From positions 13,664,649 through 13,728,648 of the forward strand of contig CM055312.2 in the NCBI GenBank assembly GCA_029255685.2: a stretch of DNA of 64,000 nucleotides. The letters run 5' to 3'. Below are positions 11,985-23,672 of the stretch, piece after piece (within the stretch, counting starts at the first letter, position 1; each line of letters begins with the position of its first letter). This DNA is from Silene conica (lineage: Eukaryota > Streptophyta > Magnoliopsida > Caryophyllales > Caryophyllaceae). The translations under genes were made by a program, and so were the position numbers. The notes beneath the pieces are model-generated. The model did not search any database. It saw only the letters and a program-made list of their open reading frames with translations, and was not told where the DNA came from.

Positions 11985-12198
11985 GGTTAGTTGAAGGATA
12001 AGGTGATGAGGGAATAAAGGGGGTTTTGATTTGAGAGAGTTTGGTGAAGTTTGAGGGAGTATTTGAGGGTAAAGGATGAATGGAGAGGAGAAAATAAGGA
12101 AGGATGAAGAAGAAATGAAGGGAAATGGTAGGGAAATGAGGTAGAAATGAGAAAGAAAAGAGGGGTATTGAGATTTAATTCACGCGACAGACGACTTT

Positions 12199-12781
12199 CA
12201 GCCGGTCTGGGACCGGCCGCCGGTCGCCCGGCTGAGAGTGAGGTTTTCAAATTTTTTTGATTTTTTCGAATTTTTCAAAGGGCTTTGATTATGAGCCGGC
12301 GGACCGGCTGCCGGCCGACCGGCTCAAAATCAGGTCTTAAATTTCCACTTCTCCTCTTCTTCTTTTCCCACTCACAAAAACACTCCCAGCCGGCTGACCG
12401 GCTGCCGGCCGACCGGCTGAGAGTCCAACTCCTTCTTCTTTTCTTCGGATCCTTCACATACAAAAACACACCCAGCCGGCGGACCGGCTGCCGGCCGACC
12501 GGCTGGGGTTCCCTTCTCCTTGCTTTTTTCTTCAAGTAAGTTCACACATTCCTGATTCTCAGCCGGTGGACCGGCTGCCGGCCTACCGGCTGGGAATCAT
12601 TTCTCCTTGCAATTTGATTTTTGAAAAAGGGACTCGCCTTCTTAGCCGGTTGACCGGCTGCCGGTTAGGTACAGGCTGGGGATGCAAAATCTGAAATCTG
12701 TCCAAATAAACTATCAAAAACAGAAATGTGTTCAGGTCCTCCCAGCCGGTATGGTACCGTCGGCCGGTGGGCCGGCTGAGA
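12199..12781. repeat. Internal array of seven CCGG palindromic modules
   Basis: Seven modules of about 31-38 bp start near 12199, 12293, 12388, 12475, 12561, 12644 and 12744, a period near 85-100 bp. Each has outer arms AGCCGG and CCGGCT around the core CCGGCTGCCGG, so it reads nearly the same on both strands and has four CCGG blocks. Spacers are unrelated A/T-rich DNA. The array lies between gag-pol and the Athila ORF, and the same module occurs five times in each LTR. Confidence 0.9.
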
Positions 12782-13057
12782 GTACCTGTACACTATTTCG
12801 AGAAATAATTTAATTTGAACATAAAAATCAACTTTGCCTACAACGGTTATGCCAATAATCCTCCGACTATACCCTTGAATCTTCCACAAACAAGCAACAA
12901 ACATATCCAAACATCTCATGCAACCTAAAAATTAAACTAAAACCGAACTAATAAAGAAACTAACATGTAAACTAGATGAACTAAAGAGAACTAATACTTA
13001 CAACCGGTGGTTGTTGAGGGACTCCACCAAACCTTTCATGATCAAACTTCCTTGAAA

Positions 13058-16000
13058 TTAATCCTCCTCGGGGAGTGGGTCCCCGAGGTCAACAACTTCG
13101 ACGGTGCCTTTGGAGTCTCCTTCATAATAGCGCTTAATCCGATGCCCGTTGACTTTGAAGGTGCCACCGCCTTCACTCCAAAGCTCAAAGGCTCCATGAG
13201 GAGAAATATCCATCACTTTGAAGGGCCCGGACCACCGTGATCTAAGCTTCCCGGGAAAGTTCTTGACTCTAGAATTGAAGAGGAGAACAAGGTCTCCTAC
13301 GCTCACATCTTTCTTCACTAGCTTGGCATCATGCCACTTCTTCGTTTGCTCCTTATAGAGTTTTGAACTCTCATAAGCTTCATATCTAAGCTCCTCGAGC
13401 TCACTCATTTGAAAGAACCTTTTCTCCCCGGCCATGTCTAAATTGAAGTTCATCTCCTTCAAGGCCCACCAAGCCTTGTGCTCAAGCTCCACCGGGAGGT
13501 GGCATGCCTTCCCGTACACAAGCTTGTAGGGGGTCATTCCTATAGGAGTTTTGTAGGCCGTCCTCAAAGCCCATAGCACATCGTTCAATTTTTGGGACCA
13601 ATCTTTCCGGTTCTTTTGCACCACCTTCTCTAGAATAGCTTTGACTTGACGATTTGAAACCTCCACTTGCCCACTAGTTTGAGGATGGTAGGCAAGTGCT
13701 ACCTTGTGGGTCACTCCATAGGAGGCTAGGAGGGCTTTGAAAGTATGTTTCCGGAAGTGAGAACCTCCGTCACTTATCACTATTCGGGGTACACCAAAAC
13801 GAGGAAAGATGATGGTCTTGAAGAGCTTTACCACTACCTTGGAGTCATTGGTGGGGGAGGCAACCGCCTCAATCCATTTCGATACGTAATCCACGGCTAC
13901 TAAGATGTACTCATTCCCGCATGAATTGGGGAAAGGTCCCATGAAGTCAATCCCCCAACAATCGAACAACTCAATCTCCAAGATGGTTTTTAGGGGCATC
14001 TCATTCCTTTTACCGATGTTGCCCGACCTTTGACAAGCATCACAAGATCTAACAACATCGTGAATGTCTTTGAACATTGAAGGCCAAAAGAACCCTCCTT
14101 GAAGAACCTTGGCTATAGTCCGTGAAGCCGCCAAGTGCCCTCCATAGGCGGAGTTGTGAAGCCTATCAACAATTTCGAGCCCCTCTTCCTTTGATACACA
14201 TCTCCTCAAGAGCCCATCCCCACACTTCTTGAAAAGGTAGGGATCATCCCAAAAATATCTCTTAGCATCAACCTTCAACTTTCTCCTTTCTCTTGCTTCC
14301 AACTCCTCCGGGATAAAGCCATTAACAAGATAATTGGCAATATCCGCAAACCAAGGCAACTTATTGCCTATTGCCATCAAACTATCCTCACGCAACCATT
14401 CATTGATTGGGCCATCTCTATCATGCAGACCATGATCCTCAAAAGTCAACCTAGACAAGTGGTCCGCAACCACATTCTCCGACCCCGACTTGTCTCTTAT
14501 CTCTAGATCAAATTCTTGGAGTAAAAGAACCCATCTCAAGAGTCTTGGCTTGGCATCTTTCTTCAACATTAATTGCCTCAAAGCGGTGTGATCGGAGTAC
14601 ACCACCACTTTAGATCCCATGAGATATTGCCGAAACTTCTCAATGGCATGCACGATTGCCAACATCTCCTTTTCGGTTGTGGAATACTTTGCTTGAGTTG
14701 AATCAAGAGTCTTGCTTGAATAGTATATCACGTGGTGTTTCCTATCCACAACTTGACCTAGGACCGCTCCTACCGCGTAGTCGGATGCGTCACACATAAT
14801 CTCAAAAGGCAATCCCCAATCCGGAGCACGAATAATAGGAGCCGTCACAAGTGCTTCTTTGATCCTAGCAAAGGCTTCAAGACAATCATTAGTAAACAAA
14901 AAGGGAGCATCCTTGAGAAGAAGAGAAGTCAATGGCTTGGCAATTTTGGAAAAATCTTTGATAAAACGCCGGTAAAAGCCGGCATGTCCAAGAAAACTCC
15001 TCACCCCTTTCACATTTGTGGGGGGTGACAAGTTCTCAATGACCGCCACTTTTGCACCATCAACTTCTATGCCCCTCTTGGACACTATGTGACCGAGCAC
15101 AATCCCCTCCTCTACCATGAAATGGCATTTCTCCCAATTTAGGACAAGATTGTGCTCCTCACATCTTTTCAATACATTTACAAGATTAGAAAGCCCTAGG
15201 TCAAATGAATCACCATGAACACTAAAATCGTCCATAAAAACCTCCATAGATTTCTCAAGGAAATCGGCAAAGATGGCCATCATGCACCTTTGAAAGGTGC
15301 CGGGTGCATTACACAACCCGAATGGCATCCGCCGATAAGCATACACACCTTGGGGGCATGTAAAAGTTGTTTTCTCTTGGTCTTCCGGGTGAATAGGTAT
15401 TTGAAAAAACCCGGAATAACCGTCAAGAAAACAATAGTACGAATGCCCCGCAAGCCTCTCAAGCATTTGATCAATGAAGGGGATTGGGAAATGGTCTTTG
15501 AGAGTTGCCGCATTCAACTTACGGTAATCGATGCACATCCTCCAACCGGTCACCGGACGAGTCGGTAAGAGGGTCCCATCCTCTTGTGTAACCAATGTTA
15601 CACCCCCCTTCTTGGGGACAACATGGACGGGGCTCACCCACCGACTATCCGTGATCTCATATATGATTCCGGCCTCAAGCAATTTAAGGACTTCACTCTT
15701 CACTACATCCGCCATTTTCGGATTCAATCTCCTTTGACCTTCCACTCTAGGTCGACTCCCTTCCTCTAGAATTATTCTATGCATGCAAAGGTTCGGGCTT
15801 AGCCCCTTGATGTCATCAAGGCTATACCCCAATGAGCTCCTATGATCCTTTAAAGTTGAAATGAGTTTGGATTCTTGTTGCTCATTGAGGTTGGCATTGA
15901 TGATTACCGGGTAAGCCTCTCCCTCCCCAAGAAAGGCATACTTGAGGGAGGGAGGAAGGGTTTTGAGTTGTACCTTTGGAGGGAGCATTCCCTCCACCTT

Positions 16001-19000
16001 CTCAACTTCTTCATCTTCAAGCTCAATGTCCTCATCCATTTCTTTGTCTTCACTAGTTGTGATGCCACATAATTGTTCCATGTGGCCTTCCTCCTCTTCT
16101 TCCATCTCTACCATCTCCCTTACCACTTGCTCCACAATGTCCAATGTAAATGCCTCATCATGCTTTGGACCTTTCATCATAGTAGGTAGATTAAACTCAA
16201 TTTTGTCATCCCCAACTCTAAAGGTGAGCCGCCCATTCTTAACGTCTATCAAGACGCCTCCGGTAGCCAAGAAAGGCCTACCAAGGATGATGGGAGTGTG
16301 GCTATCCTCCGGAATATCAAGGACAACGAAATCGGCGGGAATCAAATGCTTACCCACTTTGACGGGTACATCCTCAAGCACTCCCAAAGGGCGCTTGACG
16401 GATCTATCCGCCAATTGGAGGGTGATACTTGTAGGAACTAAATCATTCAAACCAATTCTTTTTGCAACTTTCAAAGGAAGTACACTTACACTAGCTCCTA
16501 AATCACAAAGGGCACGAGAGATTGGAATGCCACCAACTATGGAAGGGATAGAGAAACTCCCCGGATCACCAAGTTTCTTTGGCTCCTTTTGGAGGAGAAG
16601 TGCACTACACTCCTCCCTCATAGCCATTACTTCTTGGTCACCCAAGGTTCTCTTGCCCGACAAAATTTCTTTTAAGAATTTGGAATAAGTTGGCATATTC
16701 AATATCACCTCCGTAAAGGGAAGAGTCACTTCAAGTTTTTCAATCATTTTACAAAAATTTGTGAACTTGAGGTTCTCCTTTCCCTTCAAAGCCCTTGAAG
16801 GATAAGGCAAACTAGTTGGTTGAGGGTTAGATAGTACCTTGGTGGGTGTTGGTTTGCTCGTTACCTTAGTAGTTGGTTGTGGAACCAACTCCTCTTGTCT
16901 AGCATCCACCTCCTCCAAGATAACTTCATCTTCTTTCTCCTCATAAGGGAGGTCCTCCACATAAAAGTCATCATCCCTTGAATTGCCACCATCGACTTCT
17001 TTTCCTTTGTCTTTCACAAGCTCCAAGATAGGCTCCTCTTCACCATAGTTGTAGTCTTTGTACGGGTCTTCTAGCTCCGTTCCACTTCTCAAAATCACCG
17101 CATGTGCTTGGTGATTGTGTGATGCATCTTTGGAACTTTGACCTTGGGCAAGGAAGCCGCCCGGTGGCCTTTGTGGATTGGCTAGAGCTTGAGAGGCAAC
17201 TCGAGCCTCCATTTCCCGTATCTCCCTTTGGTTGGCACTCTTCAAATTAGCCATCTCTTGGGTATGAGTTGCTTGCATGTTCTTGACAAGCTTCAATAAC
17301 TCACCCACTTGGGAATCACTAGTATCTTGGTGAGGTACATTGGTGAGGGGCAAGGGGAATCCATAATCATTCCTTGCACCCCCACCTTGAGAGTTGCCCT
17401 TCGGAACTTGATTGTTGAAGTTTTGGCCTTGATTGTTTGGTGGAAAGTTTTGGTTGAAATTTTGATTGTAATTTGGGTTGTTGGGATTTTGTGGGTTGTG
17501 GTTGTAGTTGGTTTGATTTTGATTGGGGTTGTTTTGAAATGGTGGTGGATTGAAGCTTTGGTTTTGGTGTTGGTTGTAGTTTGGGTTGTTGTTGAAATTT
17601 GGATTGAAATTTTGTGGATTTTGGTTGTTTTGGAAATTGGGGTTGAAGTGTGGATCATTGAAACCTTGTTGAAAGCCTTGATTGGCTTGATTGGATTGGT
17701 TGCCTTGGTAGAAATTGTTGTTGTTGAAATTGTTCCTTGGATTGAAGTTTCCGCCCCTTGGTTGAAAACCGGGGGGGTTTTGCCCTTGAGGTTGTTGAAT
17801 TTGATGAGGATTCAACACATTGGTGCTCTTGTAACTCATATAAGGACTACCTCTAATCCCTTGGTGATAGTAGTTTGAATTGGGGTTGAAAGTATTTTGG
17901 TTTCTAGGATTGTTGAATGCTTGAAAAGCATACAATTCTTCCTCACTTCCACTTCCCTCAATTGAGTTGTTTGCACAAACTTCAAATGTGTGCCCACTTC
18001 CTCCGCATAAATCACATGTGGCAACACTATTTACTTGGTACATCCCCGGGACATTGTTCTTGGTTTCTTTGCTAGTGGAGCCCTTTGTCAATTCCTCCAA
18101 TTTCTTGGTTAGCATATCCAACTTGGCGTTGGTTTCTTCGTTTGCCTTAGCATTGGAGAGGTGCTCACTAGGGTACTTACTACTCTTCCTCAAGACATTC
18201 CCCCTAGTACCATAGTTTTCCTCCGAATCAACAATCTTCTTAATGAGTTCCGTTCCTTCCTCATGTGGCAAGTGGTCAAAGCTACCACCCGCCGATGCAT
18301 TAACCATTTCCTTAGTCCGGGAGAGAAGGGTTTGGAAAAAAGTTTGAGTTGTGTACCAAGGTGGTATCCCGTGGTGTGGGCACTTGGCTAACAAATCTTG
18401 GTATCTATCCCAAGCTTCTCCCAAAGACTCTCCCTCGTCTTGTTGAAACTGTGTTATCTCATTCCGGAGCATCGCGGTCTTGGATGATGGGTAGTACTTG
18501 GCAAGGAAAGCCGTTGCCAAGTCATCCCATGTGGTGAATGTATTTGGAGCATGGACATTTAACCACCTATCGGCCTTGTCGGTTAAGGAATAGGGGAAAA
18601 GCATAAGCCTTAATGTCTCCTCGGGTACTCCGGTCTTCTTTATCATCGCGACTTTACCCTTGAATTTTCTTAGGTGCCCATGAGCATCTTCGTGGGAAGC
18701 CCCGCTAAAGGCATTCTTTTCGATTGAACTCATTTGGGAAGGATGTATTTCGAAATTTTGAGGAACAAGAACCCCGAAGTTGATTGGATTGGTGGTGTCA
18801 TTGTGATTGGGCCGGTTATAATCACGAAGAGCGGCCATTATGTGAATTTGATGGTTGTTTGGGAAGTGTGGTGATTGTGGTGGTGATTGATAAAACGGAT
18901 TGTCAAAACTTTCGGATGTTGGGCTAGGGTTGCTTTGATTGGGACTTGGTGGTTCGGATGAAAAGGGGTTGTTTTGGCTAGTAGAAGCTTGGGACGCAAT

Positions 19001-19105
19001 TCTCACCCTTGCAATAGTCTTCCTCCTTAGGGCCCGAAAGAGCCTCTCCGGTTCGGAAGATGACAACAAAGAGTTAGAGTCACCCCTAGGCATAAAACTT
19101 AGCAA
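13058..19105 (-). CDS. Athila gag-pol polyprotein (2015 aa)
   Basis: A single open frame encodes the structural and replication proteins. Domains by residue: retrotransposon gag at about 130-275 ([17 protein letters not shown]); a zinc knuckle [14 protein letters not shown] at about 363-378; an N/Q/F-rich linker at about 430-610; aspartic protease with [12 protein letters not shown] near 868; reverse transcriptase about 1130-1330 with FMDDFSVHG near 1288; RNase H with [13 protein letters not shown] near 1437; integrase with its HHCC finger from about 1650, GIDFMGPF near 1721, SDGGSHF near 1780 and QVEVSNRQ near 1811. No chromodomain is seen, which fits Athila rather than chromoviruses. The start was taken at the first in-frame ATG, 174 bp inside the 5' LTR edge. 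Confidence 0.93.
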   Translation of the reverse strand: MLSFMPRGDSNSLLSSSEPERLFRALRRKTIARVRIASQASTSQNNPFSSEPPSPNQSNPSPTSESFDNPFYQSPPQSPHFPNNHQIHIMAALRDYNRPNHNDTTNPINFGVLVPQNFEIHPSQMSSIEKNAFSGASHEDAHGHLRKFKGKVAMIKKTGVPEETLRLMLFPYSLTDKADRWLNVHAPNTFTTWDDLATAFLAKYYPSSKTAMLRNEITQFQQDEGESLGEAWDRYQDLLAKCPHHGIPPWYTTQTFFQTLLSRTKEMVNASAGGSFDHLPHEEGTELIKKIVDSEENYGTRGNVLRKSSKYPSEHLSNAKANEETNAKLDMLTKKLEELTKGSTSKETKNNVPGMYQVNSVATCDLCGGSGHTFEVCANNSIEGSGSEEELYAFQAFNNPRNQNTFNPNSNYYHQGIRGSPYMSYKSTNVLNPHQIQQPQGQNPPGFQPRGGNFNPRNNFNNNNFYQGNQSNQANQGFQQGFNDPHFNPNFQNNQNPQNFNPNFNNNPNYNQHQNQSFNPPPFQNNPNQNQTNYNHNPQNPNNPNYNQNFNQNFPPNNQGQNFNNQVPKGNSQGGGARNDYGFPLPLTNVPHQDTSDSQVGELLKLVKNMQATHTQEMANLKSANQREIREMEARVASQALANPQRPPGGFLAQGQSSKDASHNHQAHAVILRSGTELEDPYKDYNYGEEEPILELVKDKGKEVDGGNSRDDDFYVEDLPYEEKEDEVILEEVDARQEELVPQPTTKVTSKPTPTKVLSNPQPTSLPYPSRALKGKENLKFTNFCKMIEKLEVTLPFTEVILNMPTYSKFLKEILSGKRTLGDQEVMAMREECSALLLQKEPKKLGDPGSFSIPSIVGGIPISRALCDLGASVSVLPLKVAKRIGLNDLVPTSITLQLADRSVKRPLGVLEDVPVKVGKHLIPADFVVLDIPEDSHTPIILGRPFLATGGVLIDVKNGRLTFRVGDDKIEFNLPTMMKGPKHDEAFTLDIVEQVVREMVEMEEEEEGHMEQLCGITTSEDKEMDEDIELEDEEVEKVEGMLPPKVQLKTLPPSLKYAFLGEGEAYPVIINANLNEQQESKLISTLKDHRSSLGYSLDDIKGLSPNLCMHRIILEEGSRPRVEGQRRLNPKMADVVKSEVLKLLEAGIIYEITDSRWVSPVHVVPKKGGVTLVTQEDGTLLPTRPVTGWRMCIDYRKLNAATLKDHFPIPFIDQMLERLAGHSYYCFLDGYSGFFQIPIHPEDQEKTTFTCPQGVYAYRRMPFGLCNAPGTFQRCMMAIFADFLEKSMEVFMDDFSVHGDSFDLGLSNLVNVLKRCEEHNLVLNWEKCHFMVEEGIVLGHIVSKRGIEVDGAKVAVIENLSPPTNVKGVRSFLGHAGFYRRFIKDFSKIAKPLTSLLLKDAPFLFTNDCLEAFARIKEALVTAPIIRAPDWGLPFEIMCDASDYAVGAVLGQVVDRKHHVIYYSSKTLDSTQAKYSTTEKEMLAIVHAIEKFRQYLMGSKVVVYSDHTALRQLMLKKDAKPRLLRWVLLLQEFDLEIRDKSGSENVVADHLSRLTFEDHGLHDRDGPINEWLREDSLMAIGNKLPWFADIANYLVNGFIPEELEARERRKLKVDAKRYFWDDPYLFKKCGDGLLRRCVSKEEGLEIVDRLHNSAYGGHLAASRTIAKVLQGGFFWPSMFKDIHDVVRSCDACQRSGNIGKRNEMPLKTILEIELFDCWGIDFMGPFPNSCGNEYILVAVDYVSKWIEAVASPTNDSKVVVKLFKTIIFPRFGVPRIVISDGGSHFRKHTFKALLASYGVTHKVALAYHPQTSGQVEVSNRQVKAILEKVVQKNRKDWSQKLNDVLWALRTAYKTPIGMTPYKLVYGKACHLPVELEHKAWWALKEMNFNLDMAGEKRFFQMSELEELRYEAYESSKLYKEQTKKWHDAKLVKKDVSVGDLVLLFNSRVKNFPGKLRSRWSGPFKVMDISPHGAFELWSEGGGTFKVNGHRIKRYYEGDSKGTVEVVDLGDPLPEED

Positions 19106-19257
19106 ACCAATTAGTCGTCCTAGTGTTTATTAAACACTAGGGTGAGCAATAAAACAAGCACTCTACAAATAACTACCAAATCTTTTATCAAAACAAAAAC
19201 AAGCTCAACTAACTCAAGACTAAAACTAAAACTAAACTACACAACTTCTAAACACCG

Positions 19258-19275
19258 TCCCCGGCAACGGCGCCA
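19258..19275 (-). other. Primer-binding site, tRNA-Asp type
   Basis: On the minus strand TGGCGCCGTTGCCGGGGA begins three bases inside the 5' LTR edge. It is complementary to the 3' end expected for plant tRNA-Asp including CCA, the primer type known from Athila and related elements. The match spans 18 bases. Confidence 0.85.
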
Positions 19276-20285
19276 TTTTGATGGCCGGATTTTGCCGTCG
19301 ATTCCGGCACCAAAAACAATTTATAAACTCCCAAATTAAGTAGTATAATTTAGGGTCGAACCCAAAAGACGGTGGGGAAGTTGTATATTTAAGTTCTAGT
19401 TCGAGGTCGAGTTGGGTAATAAGTTTGTGATTGATTAACAACTACTAAAGATAAATTAGAGCACAAGTGTCAAGATTAAATCGATGGATAAAAGATACTA
19501 AGGTGTCGGGGGTACTAAGGTAGGTTGGTAACGAATCATGCAAGGGAATCTAAGGTCTCCACTATACTAGGCCTAGGTTTGTCTCGTCTATCGATTTGAC
19601 TCCCCTAAAGTCGATCCCTATTCTAGCTTTCGCTACAAATAGGGGCCAACCTAACAAATATACATGTCCGCGAAAGCCCTAGACTATCATCAAAGGCCAA
19701 CAACAATGAGAATAATATCCAACCATCGTTGTGACATTTCATCAAACATGTAACATGCATAAATGAAAACCTAGCAAAGAAGAGAACCAAATCATAACCC
19801 TAAGCAAGATTCATAGCTAACAACAAACCAAAGCACACCCCTAACCCTAGTAGGGGAACTACTCACACATGGCTAACATAAGTATGTAAACAAATGATGA
19901 GGAATTGCTAGACATGTTGGATTAAGTAAGACTAAACAATTAAACAAACAAAACTTAAAGGAAATGCAAATATAAAGTAGAGATGAAGAAGATTATACCA
20001 ATAATAAGGAAAAAGCAAGGAACTTGGATTACAACTTGGAGGATTCTCTCAAACCCTCAAATTACAACCCAATAAGAGTCTTCTAAAATTGCCCAAGAAC
20101 AAAGCTAAGAGAATTACTAAGAAAGGATTAACTAATATAGAAAGATTAAACTAAGATCCAAAGAGGATTAAAATATTAAGAGAGTTTTTTGAGTCTAAGT
20201 ATAGAACAATGGAACAGTGCAAAAACCTAGAAAAATGTGTAAAAGTCACGTACTAATGCCTAATAAAAAGTCTACACAGGTGCGG

Positions 20286-20295
20286 GTTTATATAG
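20286..20295 (-). promoter_or_regulatory. TATA box of the Athila LTR promoter
   Basis: On the minus strand CTATATAAAC lies in a GC-rich setting (CCGCACT before it, CCGCACC after it). It is the best TATA box in the LTR and sits about 27 bp downstream of the last palindromic module. The second LTR has the same box at 7207-7216. Transcription would run toward lower coordinates. Confidence 0.75.
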
Positions 20296-20322
20296 AGTGC
20301 GGAAATACGAAAAATGCTTCCC

Positions 20323-20762
20323 AGCCGGTCGACCGGCCGCCGGTGGTGGACCGGCTGAGAGCCCAAAATCTGAGTTCTGAGTTTTTCTTCAAATTTCTTC
20401 AATGATTATGCATTCCCAGCCGACCGGCCGGCTGCCGGTCTGGCACCGGCTGGGAAGCCTATCTTTCAGCTCTGATTTTTTCTTCAAACTTCTTTCAGCA
20501 CAGGTCCCCTCAGCCGGTGGACCGGCTGCCGGTGGTCCACCGGCTGGGAGCCCTTTCTCAGAGTTCTGCCCAACAATTCATTTTCTTAATTCTTCGAATT
20601 TGGCTAAGTATAGGAAAGCCTCCCCAGCCGGCTGACCGGCTGCCGGTGGGCCACCGGCTGGGGGCCTTGTTCCATGAATCTGCATTTTCTCTTCTTTTAC
20701 GCCAAAAATCCGAAGTCAGAGCTCCCAGCCGGCCGACCGGCCGCCGGTTGGGGACCGGCTGG
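20323..20762. repeat. U3 array of five CCGG palindromic modules
   Basis: Five modules start near 20323, 20418, 20511, 20626 and 20726, spaced 93-115 bp. They share outer arms AGCCGG/CCGGCT and an inner CCGG pair, the same plan as the internal array at 12199-12781. The array ends directly upstream of the LTR TATA box. The other LTR has it at 7243-7686. Such placement suggests an enhancer-like or chromatin-binding array; hairpin formation is also possible. Confidence 0.9.
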
Positions 20763-21002
20763 GAGGGCCTGGGAGGCAACAATCACAAATCCTTCACAAT
20801 TCTTCATAAATCGCTCCAAATTCGGGTCGATTTGTCTCGTTTCTTCGCCCCCGCCGTAATGCCTACAAAAATTGGACAGAATAGGAACATACGAGGCAAC
20901 GGACGTAAAAACACCTCAAGACACGCAAATCGAGGCCGAATCGTGACCGAAAACAAAGAAAATGCAAAGGAAATGATGACCAAAATGGAGCTCATCAGTG
21001 AT

Positions 21003-23186
21003 CCACTATCTCCGTATCTTTTCATTCTCTGTATGGAAGTTCTATCTTTAAATGTGAGAAATAAGGAGTCTCAAGGGAAGATTCAAGGTATTCAGTTTGG
21101 ACGTTCGCTCAGCACCAGTTTTATCTCATCTTTTCTTTGAAGATGACTCTATCTTCTTTCTTAAGAATAAGGGTAACTGCTGTGATGAAATCAAAAGGGT
21201 GATCAGTGCATATTGTAATGCTTCTGGACAGGTTCTGAATGAGGATAAATTGGTTATTCTTTTCAGTCCATCGATGACCTTAGCTGGCGCAAGCTACTGT
21301 TTACGATCTTTTAATGTCAAGCAGAATAAGGGCATTGGTAAGTATCTAGGGATCCCTACGGAATTTCAAGGGTCAAGGCAGAACATCTATAATAGTCTGG
21401 TGGAAAGTGTGGTCAAGCGGATTTCCTTTTGGAATGGTATATTCCTATCTGCAACCGGATGACTCACTTTGATTTTGTCCGTCCTATCAAAATTCCGGTA
21501 AGTGTGGCGACAAAGATTAATGCTTTGTTAACGCATTTTGGTGGGTTGAACATAAATCAAAGCGGGGTATTCACTTTTGTAGTAGGAATTTCTTAGCTTT
21601 ATCTAAGTCAAGAGGAGGTCTTGGGATCAGAAATGTGGAGTGCATGAATCAAGCATTACTTGCTAAGAATGTGGCGGATTGTCAGAAATCAGGAAACATT
21701 CTTTAGTAAGGTTTTTCGAAATTTAATTTTGAAGAATAATGATCCAAGAATGGGATTGGAAACTCGTGGTGCAAAAGGGTGGTATTGGGGTTCACGAAGC
21801 ATTATCCAAGGGCTTGAGCTTATTAAAGAGAAAGTGGGATGGAGTTTTGGAATTGGATCACCCTTGAATGTTTGGATGGTAAAATGGGTTGATGGTGAGG
21901 TTCCAGAGCCAAGGCCGGAATTACTAACGACGGAAAATGCCTCTTTATGTAATTTAAAAATCGGGGATCTAATTAAGAATGATGGCGTATGGGACGTGGA
22001 AAGGGTTAGAGAACTGTTTGTGGAGGAGACTGCCATTAAGGTTCTTGCTCAGCCAATAAGTGTCGCTCAAATTTCGGATGTTATATATTGGTTGGGTACA
22101 TCGTCTTGGGAGTACACAGTTAATAGCGGTTATGATGGTCTTATTGGTCTCTTTAAGGAGTGGTTTGAAAGGAAGAAAACAAGTCGTGACGGTCGACGAT
22201 TAGGAAATATTCCTATGTCCTTCTTCAAGAAGCGACTGTGGAAGTTGTCGGGTCCCCAAAGCTGGAAAATTCTGATTTGGAAGATTACTACAAGTTCTTT
22301 ATCAACTAGGGATGAACTTTTGAAGAGAGGTGTCATTACAAATAGCTTTTGTTGTTTTTGTGCTGCTGGGATGACTGAGACTTTGAATTATCTTTTTAAG
22401 GACTGTCAAGTTGTCAGGCGTGTATGGAAAGGATCATCTTTGGGGTTAAATTGTGTGGGAACGGAAAGTACTGAGGCCAGTGTATGGATAGTCAATTGGA
22501 TTGATTACTTCTGGAAACAAGAGGATGGAATGAAGCTGGTGGTGATGTTTTTGGCTATAGTCTGGCAGATTTGGATTACAAGAAATAACAATGTTTTCCA
22601 TGGAGAACCTTTCTTTCCAACAATCTTTTATCATAAATTTCAAAGTTTAGTTAGTGTAACTTGGAAGTCTAAGGAGTTGAAAAAGGTCAATAATGAGTCA
22701 TGCAGTCAGGAGGGATGGGAAAGGGACTGGGTGGAAGAAAGGCCTATTTTGGATGATAATGCATTAAGGAACTCGGTTCCGTTTTTTATGGTTGGTCAGC
22801 AGCATCATAATGGTTTGTTTAGGGTTAAGGTGGATGCGGCTTGGCAAAGAAGGGACTCCGCATCAGTTGGTTGAGTTTTGTATGATAGTGCCGGAGTAGT
22901 GATGGCTGAAGACTTTAGGGTTATATATGCAGAATCTGCTATGCAAGCGGAGGCATGGGGCATTTTGGAAATTATGAAGTGGGTAAGGAGTTCGAATATC
23001 TTGCATCTTAGTGTTCTTTCGGACTGCTTACAGGTTATTAAGCAGCTAGCAGGTGTGGAAGGAAGCCATCATCAGACTAGAGGGATTATTGAAGATATTT
23101 GGGCTATCGCTAAGTCTTTTCATTGCCTGTGTGTTAGTTTATTCCTCGTAATCTTAATAAGAGAGCCCATACTGTGGCTCGTTTAG
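21003..23186 (+). pseudogene. LINE ORF2, RT C-terminus, zf-RVT, RNase H
   Basis: PLSPYLFILCMEVLS continues the reverse transcriptase directly from GLRQGD at 6199. The catalytic-site block reads FEDDSIFFL at about 21136-21162 where plant LINEs have FADDS. The thumb follows (GKYLGIPTEFQGSRQNIY). A zf-RVT domain lies at about 22240-22420 (LWKLSGPQSWKILIWK, then a C/H-poor finger), and an RNase H domain at about 22820-23160 (KVDAAW, then AESAMQAEAWGILE), split by a stop at 22872-22874. Frame changes near 21110, 21460 and 21655 break the rest. The downstream RNase H is typical of a branch of plant L1 LINEs. Confidence 0.85.
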
Positions 23187-23236
23187 CTCTAATGTAATAT
23201 GTTTACGACTGTTAAAAAAAAAAAAAAAAAAAAAAA
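21003..23236 (+). mobile_element. L1-like LINE, 3' part with poly(A) tail
   Basis: The LINE resumes right after the Athila target duplication. It holds the rest of the reverse transcriptase, a zf-RVT domain, an RNase H domain, a short 3' untranslated region and a 23-base A run (23214-23236). The A run marks the LINE 3' end. No matching target duplication was found upstream. Confidence 0.92.
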
Positions 23237-23412
23237 CATATAGAGAGAAGAGTATTTTGGACCAAACAAAATCATAATGCCCCCAATCTACGTAGGACAT
23301 AATCCACAATAACTTATTTAAATTGAAAAAGGATAACTATTGATTGAAAATCCTAAAACATAAATAAAGATGACTATTAGTTGGAACAAAGCGAGTACTT
23401 AATAAGGTAATA

Positions 23413-23670
23413 CTCCCTCCATTCAAGTCCACACTACCACTTTCTTTTTACACGTTTGCCAACGCGTATTTTATACGGTAAATATTGTTAGCTACGGATT
23501 TTCAAAAATTATAAAAGTTAGATATTAATAATATACTCGTAAAGACGAATCAAACAAGATCCCACATGGATATAATTTCATTTACGTATCGAGAGAAAAT
23601 CGGATTTAAATGTTCGTTTGTGAATAGTGTGTAAAATGCAAAGTGGTAGTGTAGTCTTGAATGGAGGGAG
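23413..23670. mobile_element. Stowaway MITE (258 bp)
   Basis: Inverted ends CTCCCTCCATTCAAG and CTTGAATGGAGGGAG extend through ACACTACCACTTT on the left and AAAGTGGTAGTGTAG on the right. A TA dinucleotide flanks both sides (23411-23412, 23671-23672). CTCCCTCC ends with TA duplications are the signature of Stowaway (Tc1/mariner) MITEs. No coding capacity. Confidence 0.93.
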
Positions 23671-23672
23671 TA

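Larger units (their letters stand above)
6200..20997 (-). mobile_element. Athila-type Ty3/gypsy element, looks whole
   Basis: This is a 14,798-bp LTR retrotransposon on the minus strand, inserted into the LINE. Its ends are TGATGAGC...GGCCATCA in element orientation and a 5-bp target duplication GTGAT flanks it (6195-6199 and 20998-21002). Parts in element order: 5' LTR (19279-20997), tRNA-Asp-type primer-binding site, gag-pol, a palindrome array, the Athila-specific ORF, a long 3' untranslated region, a polypurine tract and the 3' LTR (6200-7919). The two LTRs appear to differ only by one base in a C run, so the insertion is very young. I see no obvious break in its large open frames, so it looks whole. 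Confidence 0.95.
19279..20997 (-). repeat. Athila element 5' LTR (1719 bp)
   Basis: This is the upstream LTR in element orientation. It starts TG and ends CA. Reading leftward from 20997, a U3 region holds five CCGG modules (20323-20762), then the TATA box (20286-20295), then about 1 kb of R and U5 to the primer-binding site. It differs from the other LTR only in the length of one C run near 20850. Confidence 0.95.

Noticed and set aside
12275-12539. Paired open frames on both strands over the internal CCGG array
   Set aside because: Both strands are open because the modules are palindromic; the proteins are module translations.
12199-12781. CRISPR array, suggested by regular ~31-bp repeats with spacers
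   Set aside because: The context is a plant retrotransposon, repeats vary, spacers are A/T-rich and similar in kind, and no cas gene exists.
15942-16688. A 248-codon S/T-rich plus-strand frame
   Set aside because: It is the antisense shadow of the gag-pol protease region and has no domain.
17309-17878. A 189-codon V/I/L-rich plus-strand frame that looks membrane-like
   Set aside because: It is the reverse complement of the N/Q/F-rich gag linker; AAC/CAA codons read as GTT/TTG in antisense.
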